Source: Sordaria brevicollis
Lineage: Eukaryota > Ascomycota > Sordariomycetes > Sordariales > Sordariaceae
Length of the DNA: 64,000 bases
Direction: 5' to 3'
NCBI GenBank assembly: GCA_033439795.1
Contig: JAUTDP010000006.1
Coordinates: 248,001-312,000 of the forward strand
Every line of letters starts with the position of its first letter. Position 1 is the stretch's first letter. Below are positions 36,899 through 47,300 of this stretch, in pieces. The notes under the pieces are model-generated. The model did no database searches. It saw only the letters and a program-made list of their open reading frames with translations, and had not been told where the DNA came from. A program made the position numbers and the translations under genes.

Positions 36899-38000
36899 GA
36901 TGAGGGTCGTATTTGGACTGTTGGTATTGAAAGGTTCGAGTGCAAGCGGCTAGATTAGGCAATTGACCGTCTCTGGGGTAACACGCGTGCACTGGGGAAG
37001 AGGAGGATGGCTGGATGTAGATGAAGAAAAGAGGACGGTGGATGGATGAGGAAAACGTAAAAAGTGCACTCGAGACTGGGGACCAAGCAGGCAAAACGAC
37101 GAAATTATTTAGTGGGTCCTTCAGGTGCACTCCAGTTTTGGGGCGGTAGGCGCAAAATGTTAATTGCAGGGTGGGTGAATGGGTGTTACTAGTGCAGGGT
37201 TGATTGTTGATCGACGCGACATAAAGACGGCCGTTCACTAACAAATCCCGGACGTGTAAGTCTGGTATGTAACGTGAAGGAAGCGTGACAGTAGACTTAA
37301 AAAAGTTTTGAGTTGAGCAAATTGAGGAGATGATCAACTCTTTCCTGTTAAATCTCCTACGTTCTAAGCTGTCACTTTTAGTAAAACGATGTACCCAAGC
37401 GTGACCGTCATGCCTAGGTATCTGACGAGTCTTTTCAGGGACCGTCGGTATGGTAGTCATAACGAAAAGGACCTGGTGTCCTTGGGGCTGCGGCTCGCCA
37501 AAAAAACCAGAACAAGCAACCACACGAGCCCCACCTAACTCCAACCGCCTTCGGTTTTGGACATTTTGTGCCATGGTTCACCGCCCGATTCTACCTCGGG
37601 CCCCACTCCACTTGCATCCCCAATCCGCCAAGAGGTTACTGAGCTAAGCCGCATCTGCTCTAGCTCCCGTGTCTTGTGCCTGCCAGTTCCCCACCACTGA
37701 GCATGGAGTTCTCGCGCTCTGTGGCCCGAGCTCCTCACGTGAAGCGCGGCCAATGGGCGAGCCGTGTGCGCCAATTCGGGTCTGAAATAATTTTCGGAGG
37801 ACGGCGCCCGATAAGAGTGGAAGGGTCCCGGGAAGCTCCCCTCGTTTGGCAGTGCTGCTAGGTGCCCCGGACCGCTCCGGACTCGACAATCTCCAAACAA
37901 CCTGCGCCGAACCGGTCCGTCTACTTCGCCAAATTCACGGGGCCTGCAGTCCGATCCGATCCGCCGAAGCCACCCCTCTCCCTCGACACACACACCCAAC
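36899..38000. promoter_or_regulatory. shared divergent promoter of La and uS4m
   Basis: 1.1 kb between two start codons reading outward. It must hold both promoters. No conserved site is assigned. Confidence 0.5.
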
Positions 38001-39666
38001 ATGAAGATCCGGAGGTTGTTCAAGTACCACAGCTTGAAAAAGCAGGTAGGTACTGCTTTTTTGATGGCTGATGCCGCCGTCCCCTTGTTTGCCGTCGCTG
38101 TCGCCATCGTCGCTGTCGCCGCCGCTTCACCCTTCCGCCCCATTACACGTTGACTACCTACCTGCCTACCTACCTACCTACCTACCTACCTACCTATCAG
38201 CTCAACTGCCACGGCATCCAACACCCACCACGCTTACTTGCTAACACGACGTGCTTGCGCTTCCGAATAGCCCATCAGGCCAACATGGAACAAATATAAC
38301 CTGTACAACCTGGCTTCAGCCCGAAGGGGCCATACTAATCGACTCCCGTTCATGACATTTTTCCAGCAAAAATGGTTGGCAAAGTCAATGACACGAGCGT
38401 ACCACGGAGAGCACATCAAGGAACGCAAATGGCAGCGCATGTTCAGCCGTCGCCTGCAGGCCGTTGTCAACATGGATCCGAAGTACATGGCCAAATACAA
38501 CGGTAGCGAACAAGCCGCCGGCCGCGGTTCCGGTCTTAAAGAGCCTCCAGCCTACGAGATGAGCGAAAGTGGACAAGGGGCCAAGAGAGTCATCGCCAAC
38601 CCCGGCAGGAAGGTTGCGACGCCCTACGAGCAAATGACCTTTGCGCCTCTCGAGAGGCGTCTCGATATCGCCATTTTCAGAGCCCTCTTCGCCAGCAGTG
38701 CGAGACAGGCCCGCCAGATGGTTGTCCACGGTGCCGTCACCGTCAACGGCAAGAAGGCATGTACACCATTAACATCATTCCGGCACACAATACTATAGGT
38801 CACCATGGCAAAAGCCTTGTTAGAGGGTTGGCGCTAACACTGACCCCATCATCTTACAGATGAAACACCCCGGTTACCTCCTCAACCCTGGTGATCTCTT
38901 CCAGGTCGACGTCGAGCGCGTCCTCTATGCGACCGGTGCGCCCAAGGACAAGAAGCTTATCGCCGCCGCCATGAAGGCCGCCAAGAAGGAGGCCGAGGAG
39001 AAGGCACAGGAGGCCGGCGAGGAGGAGGATGCGGAGGAAGGCGAGGACGCGCAAAAATCCACAACCTCCAGCATGAAGGAGAAGAAGTTCCAGGAGGCCT
39101 GGACCAGCAAGTACGAGCTCATGGAACTGCAGCGTCTGCTCAAGCATGCCAAGCGCATCGCCGACTCGCCATCGCACCAGCTCACTGCGAACCGAAAGAA
39201 GTCCCTGCGCGCGCTGAAGCGCGACATCAAGGCGGCTATCGAGCAGGCCCGGCGACGCGACGAGTCCGTCCCGGTCACGGGCAACGTGGTGGAAGACCTT
39301 ACGATGCTTCTCGACCGCCTCGCCCTGTCCTCTTCCGAGGACCCACAGAAGAGCCAAGCCGTCAGGGAGCTGAAGCGGCAGCTGCCCAGGAGCTCGCGCG
39401 AGATGCTCAAGAAGGTAATCGAGTACAACGACGAGCATGACAGCACCGAGGTCGACCCGAGCAAGCCGTACATGACCCCCTGGAGGCCGCGCAACTACAT
39501 GTCCGCTTTCGCCTTCATCCCCCGCTACCTCGAGGTCAACCAGAACATTTGCGCCGCCGTCTACCTCCGCCACCCCGTCGCACGCCCGGGCGAGTCCGAG
39601 GTACCCTCGCCTTTCTCCCCCATCATCAACCAGCTCGCCTTCAACTGGTACTTGCGCAGAGGTTAA
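38001..39666 (+). CDS. nam9: mitochondrial small-subunit ribosomal protein uS4m (NAM9)
   Basis: Exons 38001-38045, 38271-38756 and 38860-39666 encode 445 aa. Exon 1 gives [15 protein letters not shown], and exon 2 continues [16 protein letters not shown], the conserved start of this family. The S4 RNA-binding domain runs across exons 2-3: [33 protein letters not shown], then [17 protein letters not shown] (about 155-225). It is a core 16S-rRNA-binding protein of the mitochondrial small subunit. A long Lys/Glu/Ala-rich insertion (about 230-350) follows, then the [24 protein letters not shown] block and a C-terminus ending WYLRRG. Intron 1 carries a CCTA microsatellite. Intron 2 starts with GC, not GT. 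Symbol by yeast orthology. Confidence 0.92.
38154..38196 (+). repeat. CCTA tetranucleotide microsatellite in uS4m intron 1
   Basis: About ten tandem CCTA/CTAC units with one CCTG variant, inside the 225-nt intron 1 of the uS4m gene. Confidence 0.9.
38757..38859 (+). other. GC-AG intron of the uS4m gene
   Basis: The donor is AAG/GCATGT and the acceptor TTACAG; a GCTAAC branch site lies about 25 nt before the acceptor. The nearby GT at 38,761 would shift the frame and lose the conserved [11 protein letters not shown] block, so GC is the required donor. Confidence 0.8.
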
Positions 39667-41344
39667 AGGAGTTCCCGGTTAGGGTTGGAGCATAGGGACC
39701 AGGAAGAGGAAAAGGAGAGGGAGAGAAGTGGGAAGAAAGAAGGGAAAAGGATGGAACCCAATTTTTTTGATCCTCTGAGAGCGGCAAATCCCGGAAATGG
39801 ACATTGAGAAGCCGCGCGCACCTTGGTTTGACATCGGATGATGGGATACCATGTTTCACACCTCCTCCAGCGGCTTCAATTTGAGATTGGGTTGAACGCC
39901 TGGTCCATATCCGATGGGAAATGCGGCGAAGTCGGAGGTCATTCTCGCGATTTCCAGAGATAAAAGGAAACTGGAGGTTGATGGGTCATGTACGAGGTGA
40001 AATTCCGTACATATTTTGGGCACGTTGCGCAGCGCCAGTTTGTTCGTTCCTCCATCCCCGAACAATCTGTGCAGACCTGTTTTTGTTTGGCCCCTTCGGC
40101 ACCAATGTACGCTACATGTATCATTACTAGTATTAACTGAACGGATATCAAAAGGGGCATAGACAGATTTTGTTTTTCATCTGTGTTGAACACGTTTCTT
40201 TTGAAGTGAACCTTATATGGACGCTCAAATCTAAAGTACAGCCGGATGCGCTTGACGGCAGTTCTCATGCATCACTGATTGATGGAAGCGGCACAAATCA
40301 TCATAACGGCGGTAGAGAGAAACAGGCTAAGAAATAACTATCTAGGAGAGGCTAAGTGCACGTAGAGTGTGTGTGTGTGTGTGTGTGTATGTTTTATGTG
40401 GTGAGAAAGAACCCCCGCGGCTGGTGAGCGAGCCCAGTTGAGAAATCGGTCCGGGACTGTTGGGTTGGGTATGACCGTAAACCGTGAAAAGAAAAACCTC
40501 CTACAAAGATTCCCCGTGAAAATCAAGACATCTGATCGCCGACGAAAGCAGTTAATAAAATACATGTGGTGTTGGGATATCTGGTCGTTCGTTGCTTTTC
40601 GTCCAAGTGAGATTTCCCGCCTGTTCCCTTACGCCCCATTGCAACTTGCATATGCTGCCCGTCGCCTGGCGTCGTGAGCATAATTCAAGCCTGACCCCTT
40701 CCAATCCCTATTCCTGTTTCTCTGCTGTGAATTGCGCCTCGTACCCGTCAGCCGCAGCATCCTAACCGACCTGACCGCCGTGGTATCGGAGATATGATGT
40801 CGTTGACGGTTGGTTGAGAGGGCGAGGGCAATCGCAGCCGAAGAAGAAAGTCGAGGGCCAGATTGTTATTGCGCTGCGGACATCTGAATGCGGGACAGAT
40901 GATGAGATATCTCTTTTTCTCCCTCATATTTTCGAAACTCCACTCTCCAAAGCAGATGAGATGATATATCTGTTCGAACCATGCTGCCGTTTTGAAGAAG
41001 ATAAGAGATTCTCGAAAAAACTCCTCCGGTCCAATTACATCTGCATTAGCTTTTCAAGAACAATGTCGACCGAACCCCGTCTCAACGACGAAACACACCG
41101 GCTTCTCGGAAACCCGACCATTTTAGATAGCTAACGGACATCTAGCACACCCCATCCGTCTATGAAGAGGGTTGAAAAGAGTCCGTTCGCTTGCGAGGGG
41201 CCCTCCCGCAGGATTAGGAGGTTATGATTAGAAGATGAACAAATGGAAACAGAGAAAGAAGGAATGAAGGGGCAGGCCGAAGTGTATGCGGGATATCATG
41301 ACAGTAAAACAGTCGTGAGAGGCGAGTGTAAGCGTGCCGCAAAA
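39667..41344. other. convergent intergenic region with GT microsatellite
   Basis: 1.7 kb between the 3' ends of uS4m and the septin gene. It holds a GT dinucleotide repeat at 40,367-40,388. No gene is supported. Confidence 0.6.
40367..40388. repeat. (GT)11 microsatellite
   Basis: Eleven perfect GT units. Confidence 0.97.
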
Positions 41345-43258
41345 TTATCGAAGAGAGAATCCCTTTCTCTTGGGCTCTTTCTCGATTGGCCGCCCACTTT
41401 CAATTCGGGACTTCTTCTCTTCGAGCTCCAGTCGTTGGCGCTCCAGCTGCTCCTTCATCTCCCTATGACGAGCATACAGCTCCTCTTCGCTCTGCTTTAG
41501 CTTAGATTCCTTTTCAGCAACCTTTTGCTGGAAGACCATCTTCATTTCGGCTTCCATCTTCGCAAGCTTCTGCTCGTGGAGGGCACGCTCTTCCTCCTGC
41601 TTGACGGCGGGGTTCACCTCCTTGAAGACGCTTGGATCCTGAGAGACGCCCATAGCGATCAACTTGTCCGTGCGATAGTTCTCGTAAAGGACATTGTTGG
41701 TGTGCTCCTTGAGCTCCTCCATGTGAGTACGGATAAGCATTTGGCGAAGCTTCACGAAGTCGCAGTGCTCCTCGTTGTCCACCTCGATCACACCCCAAGG
41801 GTAACGGCGACCGCGAACCTTACGGCCATCGGCGTTTGTGATCTCGTTGGTCGCACCGACAACAGCGAAGGGGACCTTGGACATGATCTCGTTGTTCTCC
41901 GCAATAGTCTCCTCGTCGTCGAGCTCGTAGCGAGGGCCCTCGAAGATTTGTACCTTGTGGTACTTGATATCCGCAAGAATCTTTAGGTGAACAACGGTTA
42001 GCATTGATTGCAGAAAATGCCTGGCTCGGAAGACCTACTCTAGCCTTGAAAGCAGCAATCTCGTCGTCGGTGAGAGTATCCGACTTCGCAATGACGGGAA
42101 TCAAGTTGACCTTGGTGTGGAGACGCTTCATGACCTCGATATCAAGAGGCTTGAGCGAGTGACCGGTGGGCTGGATGAAGAAAACGCAGGCATGGATCCT
42201 GTTGTCCACAATGTTCATGCGGTTCACCTTGTTTTCGGCATCCAAGTAAGCATCGAAGCGCTGCTCGATGTTGTCCACAATAGGACGCCAAGACTCATCG
42301 TTGTTGACAAAGTCGCCGAAGCCAGGAGTGTCAACGACGGTCAAACGGAGGCGAACACCGGCCTCTTCGATATCGGCGCTGATAGACTGAATGGTGACGG
42401 TCTTGGGAACAATGTCGAGGCTAGGTCCCTTGCGCTCCTTGGGAGGGTAGAGGGAAGTGTTGAAAAGAGTGTTAACGAGGGTAGACTTTCCAAGTCCCGA
42501 TTCACCTGTCTTGCATTAGTACCTATTATTTAATGGACCAGACAGACTATTACATACCAACAACCATGACGTTGAAGTTGAAGCCCTTACGAACACTCTT
42601 GCGGTGCCATTGGTTGGGGAGGTTGGCGAAACCAACGTATCCCGTCAGCTTCCTTCGGACAATGTTTCGGTTGTCGTTCAGGGTGGAAGGGAGGGCTGCG
42701 GCCACGGTGTCAGAACCAGAAGCTTCTTGTTTCGCCTGAGATGGCAATGGCTGCGCAGTCGGCGACTGAGGGACGGGAGCCGCCCTAACAGGAGGAGAGG
42801 TGGGAATACCGTTCGAAGCTGTCGTAGATTAAACATTAGCATGGTGGTTCGTTATCTTGTGCCCAAAAGAATGTAATGCATGTCCGGTCAAGTGCGCGGA
42901 GCTCTCAACCATTGCAGGATAACGGCCGCCGCTTTTGTAGCCCCTGGGAGACAACCGGATCCATAGCCTTGGGGTATAGCTCGTCGTATGAGAGTCGCTG
43001 CGTCATTGGCAGCTTCGGAGCCGGGTCTTCGACTTCCAGCAAGCTCTTGTATCGGCGCAGAGTCTTGTTGATCATCTCGTTGTTCTCTCCAAGGGGCAAA
43101 CTGCTGGTCCGCGTTCCGGGAACGGCTACTGGCGACACGGCACCATCTCGAGAGAAGCTTCCATCGATGGTTTCACCGAGACTGGCGAAGCTCTTTTCAA
43201 ACTGAACACTCTTGGTGCGGCCCCTGGTGGCATTGTGCATCATGGTAGCGAAATGCAT
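41345..43258 (-). CDS. cdc-3: septin, CDC3 class
   Basis: Exons 43258-42910, 42818-42558, 42505-42039 and 41980-41345 encode 570 aa. Septins are GTP-binding proteins that polymerise into filaments and rings at septation sites and hyphal tips. The P-loop GESGLGKST (codons at the exon 2/3 junction, about 204-212) is followed by switch [14 protein letters not shown], the AKSDTLT specificity motif, and the septin unique element [20 protein letters not shown]. The C-terminus (about 480-570) is a long Glu/Lys/Gln coiled coil ending KRKGFSLR. A non-conserved N-terminus of about 190 residues and the coiled coil point to the CDC3/AspB class. Intron 1 uses a weaker GTTGAG donor with a GCTAAT branch. 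The start is the first ATG in the frame (MHFATMMHN); upstream frame has only TTG. cdc-3 rather than another septin is by resemblance and remembered map position. Confidence 0.9.
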
Positions 43259-46200
43259 TGTGGCGGTATTGTGTGGACCAAAGTATTTGGGTGGTAAGAT
43301 GGTTTTCTTCCAAAAAAAGACGGTTCCCAAGAAACGGTAGATGGCAGGCGGACAACGAATGTGATGGTCGTATCAGAAGAACGAGCTGTGATGTTGGTGG
43401 GAGAAGAGAGACGAAAGTCGGCGAAGGGCGGCGCTGTGTCGGGTTTTGTTGAGACCATGGAACGTCGAGTAAGGTACGAGGATGTCGGTGATCCGGCGAT
43501 GCTTCCTGCGGCTTGATCCAACGGACACGATAAGTAGAGGACAGAAAGCAAGCGCTTACCCATTATAGCAGAAGGTACCGTGATGGTGATATTTCGGTCA
43601 AGTCAAGTGATGAACGGTTGTGAGAATGGTAAAAAAAAAGTTCGGGATGGTAAGGAAGGCGCGAAGTCTAGAATGAAAACAAACAGCGTCAGTCATTGAG
43701 CTGGAAGCTTTGCAAGTAGGTTGCGTCGCGACGGGAGCGCATGTATCTTCCTCCTTCTCCGCGTAGACGGCTACCGCCCACCTGTTCAGCCTGCCCTATC
43801 AAGCCCGGTGCTGCCAACCGACGCCAACCCGCACCAACTCCCCAACACAATCGTCCTGCGTGGATCGCTGGGGAGCAAACAAACAGGCTGGCAGGATTGG
43901 CCAGGGGCAGACAAGTCGTGTCGATGCAGCCCAGCGGCAACCATGAGGGAGGTTCGTGACGTCGAAAAAGCACGAGATTCCAGAAGGTCGGGGGGGGCAG
44001 TAGCAACGGACGGGAGCCAGTCGGTATCTCGTCGAGCAGCACGGGTAGGTAGTTAGGCTGTAGTTAGAGGCATGTACGGGGTGGATGTGTATGTGGGCGC
44101 GGAACCAGGAGCGAGTGTCTGCAGAGCATCGATCGCGACCAAATGGAAGCAGCGTCGACTTACCGGAAGGAAAAAGGCGAGCCGGTAAGGTGAGTGGTTC
44201 GCGTATTGTCAAAGGTTGGGTAGTTGTCAATGGGGACGGCGCCTGGTTGCGGAATCCTAAGGCAATTGGCCGGTGAATCTGAAAGGTAACGCTGGATCGC
44301 GTATGAATACGAACGAAAGAGTGCCAAAGGTAAGGTACGAAATGAAGAATGTGATGATGGGAGAATGCTGAGCTGAGTTGTTGCCGGTAGAAGAAAAGAA
44401 TGGGAAATTTTGGGTGAGGTGCGACGGCAGTCAGTGTGGCAGCAGCACAGCAAGCAAGCAGGAAGCAGCACAAGCAGTGGCAGCAGCAGGCAGGGCGGCG
44501 TCAAGTCGAAGAAGCTGGATGGATGGTAGGACGGGTGGACAGGACACAGGTGGATGGGATGGGGGTGTGGTGGGTATGGAGATTGGGTAGGCGTGTTAGA
44601 TTGCCCGTGTCTGGCTGCTGCATCGACGTCCCGTTTGGAGCAGCTCAAAAGGGGTTCACGTTCGACGACGTGCCAGGTGGTAGTGCTGGAACCCGGATGG
44701 GCGCCGGACAGGCCACGGCAGGCCCGACTCACACAGCGCCAGAAACACTCGCAATATGGGCGGGCTCAATGCTGGCGGGGATACTCGCTGGTGGCCCGGC
44801 TGGCACATTGGACTTTGGAGATGGGAAGTGTCCACTGGCCTGACGGGTTTGGCAGGGACATGCTAAGGGGAAACTAATAAGCAGGGGTCAAGCCGTTTCC
44901 GCAATATGATTGGTCAAGACAAGGCTATAGCCCAGCATTTGGGGGAAAAGACGAGAGTGCGAATTCTGGGGCTCGAAAATCCAATCTCCAAAACTTTCTT
45001 GTCAACCAAACATCAAGTACTGGATCGACTGGTCTTGGTCAAGATGATAGTCTCGTCATCTGTCCCTGTACGAGGTTATGCCATATTGCTGTATCATTCC
45101 AACCTAGAGCGGACACGCACCACCGGGGAACAGGGCAATGTCAATAAGAGCAAACATATAACAAGCAAGCAAAAAGGAGTAACCACAAAGGTGCCGTGTC
45201 TTTCCCATAAACCTCTATAAAGTTACTTAGCATGCCTCTTTGGCTCATTTGCTCGTTCGCACTGTATTGGCACGGATGTGACAATGAGCTGCGAGCCAGG
45301 AGCTCCTCAAAATTAAATTACGTGCATTTGTTGGAGTCCAAATCCTGGTGCGCTTTTCACTTTTTGATTTGGTTCGCGCTTCTCTGCAACTCTATTTGAT
45401 GCTTGGCTTTTCTGGCTGGCTGCTCGTGATATTCGGACATAACCTACTGGGCCTGGCTAGGCTCGACTTAAGAGCGACTGTTTCACCCAAGGCAAACAAA
45501 ACAGTCTCTGCTCGCCTTTCCTGAAGGCCAGCTACCATGGATTGGCTGCGTTGAAGTCGTCTGCTTCCGCCTGGTAGTGAAACAGACATGATGGCTACAG
45601 GCAATTATGGAGGGCCCTCGGGCACTTGCATTCGAATATTGTCGTCGTGCTTAGTGTGTATCCCGGGAGTGGGCTGGATATTTTGATCGGTGCTGTCCAC
45701 ATTGGCCTGAGCGGCTACATTTCTTCTTCCAGGTCGTCACGGTGGTCGATCATCAGGGTCCCTGGATAGAATCGGAGGAGCAACAGATTGAACCTAGGCT
45801 CAAGATACCCATGGAAGGAAAACCTGGGGATGTGTGGCTCGCCATCTGGGCTCGTATGCGTTGAATGCTTTTTTTTTCAAGTTCTAAGCTTCTCAGGCTT
45901 CCTCCGTCTCTCCAGCTCACGGCTTCCATGTGGGGGTTGTTGCAAGATGAATGCCCTTGATGATCTGACACCCTGTGTGGATGTAGAAACCCCGGTTCCA
46001 TCATGGAAGCTCCTCCGGTTCCCGAACGTCTTCCACCAAGCGAACGGGGATGGAGCCCGCTGGCTTTTAAAAGAAACAATCCGAGTTGACTTCCCCACAT
46101 CCAAAAGGGCTGGACTCTAACCCGTCAGTTTCTTGGTTGTTTCTTTCGGCTCCTGAAACCTACGACGCATACAAATTCTTGGTGATCCTCGAAATGCTCT

Positions 46201-47300
46201 GTATCATCCGACTGCACTTGTACACTTCTCTCACTCGGGGCTTCCTGCCTGTGGTGCGAAGCTGTCCTCGAGCGTTCGGACGACAAGTAGTGCGGATGTT
46301 CCCGCAAAGTCACAACGAACGCCTATTGGTTGGCCGGCGCATTGATGGGATGGGTTAAACGTTGATACCAGCCCGTCTGATCATTGCAATGGAACAGGAG
46401 AGAGCAAGAACTTGACTGTCTACAGTAAAGTAAGTTGAGGGCCTCAGGATCCATTCTAGAATACGGGCACCCACCTAACATGACGTGTACAATCAATCTT
46501 GCATATCGACAGAAGCCCAGTTGCTGCGTTGAATAAAAAAAAATGGAAACTTGGCAAGTTGTAGATGTCTGAAGTGGTGCCCGAGATCAACCTGGAAAGT
46601 TGCAAACGGCCGGGCTATTCAAAAGTGGGCTGGAGTCAAAACTGAAGGTTACCACCTCTACCAAGGCATGTGAAATATGAGAAATTTCTGTTCTTGCTAA
46701 TGATATTGAGCTGAACACTGCACGTTGAAAAAGGAACCTCTATCGCTGGTCGCTTATCAGACTTTACACGGATGGTACCTGCAGGTCGCTGAGTGGTAGC
46801 TTCTGTTCCATTTTTTCTAAACAGACGGCTGGCCCCTCCAACTTTCCAAGCCCCATAGTTATGATGTCAGAATCGCAGCATAAAATCATCTCCAAACTCC
46901 AACTCGTAGAGTCAACGATACGGTCATACAAGCTGCCGACGATGGAACTTGGACGAAAAGTCTAGGAGCGTCGTCAAATACCAACCCGACCTACCTCGTT
47001 AAGCGGACCCCGCGCTTTTCGGTCAACATGATACTCCTTTATCCGGAGCAATAACCAAACAGGTATCGTGTCGAAACCCGAGGTTCATAAAGGGCTCCAG
47101 GTTCCTTCTTACTTGCCTACCTACCTACCTCCGCCCCCGGCCCTCTGCATGTAATTAGAAACGGGACCTGCGCGCGCACAACATCAACTTTAGCTTCTGG
47201 TGACTGCTTGAACTCCGACCCGCATCGCGCCGCATCGCATATTCGACATTTTCACTAGTCTTGTCAGCAGAGGGTCTGCAACCTACCAGCAACCGCGAAG
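43259..47300. other. long intergenic region between septin and phospholipase starts
   Basis: 4 kb between divergent genes. At 43,563 (minus strand) an ATG overlaps a GTAAGC splice donor, which suggests a 5'-UTR intron of the septin gene ending a few hundred bases before its start. 44,430-44,500 is GCA/AGC-rich. No open frame has a recognisable domain. A short TACC repeat occurs at 47,117-47,130 ahead of the phospholipase gene. Confidence 0.55.

Noticed and set aside
36873..37574. 233-codon minus-strand frame overlapping the La start
   Set aside because: Different frame from La, no domain, falls in the shared promoter.
38154..38196. CCTA tandem repeat considered as a CRISPR-like array or telomeric repeat
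   Set aside because: Plain four-base microsatellite inside an intron, no spacers, not the TTAGGG telomere unit.
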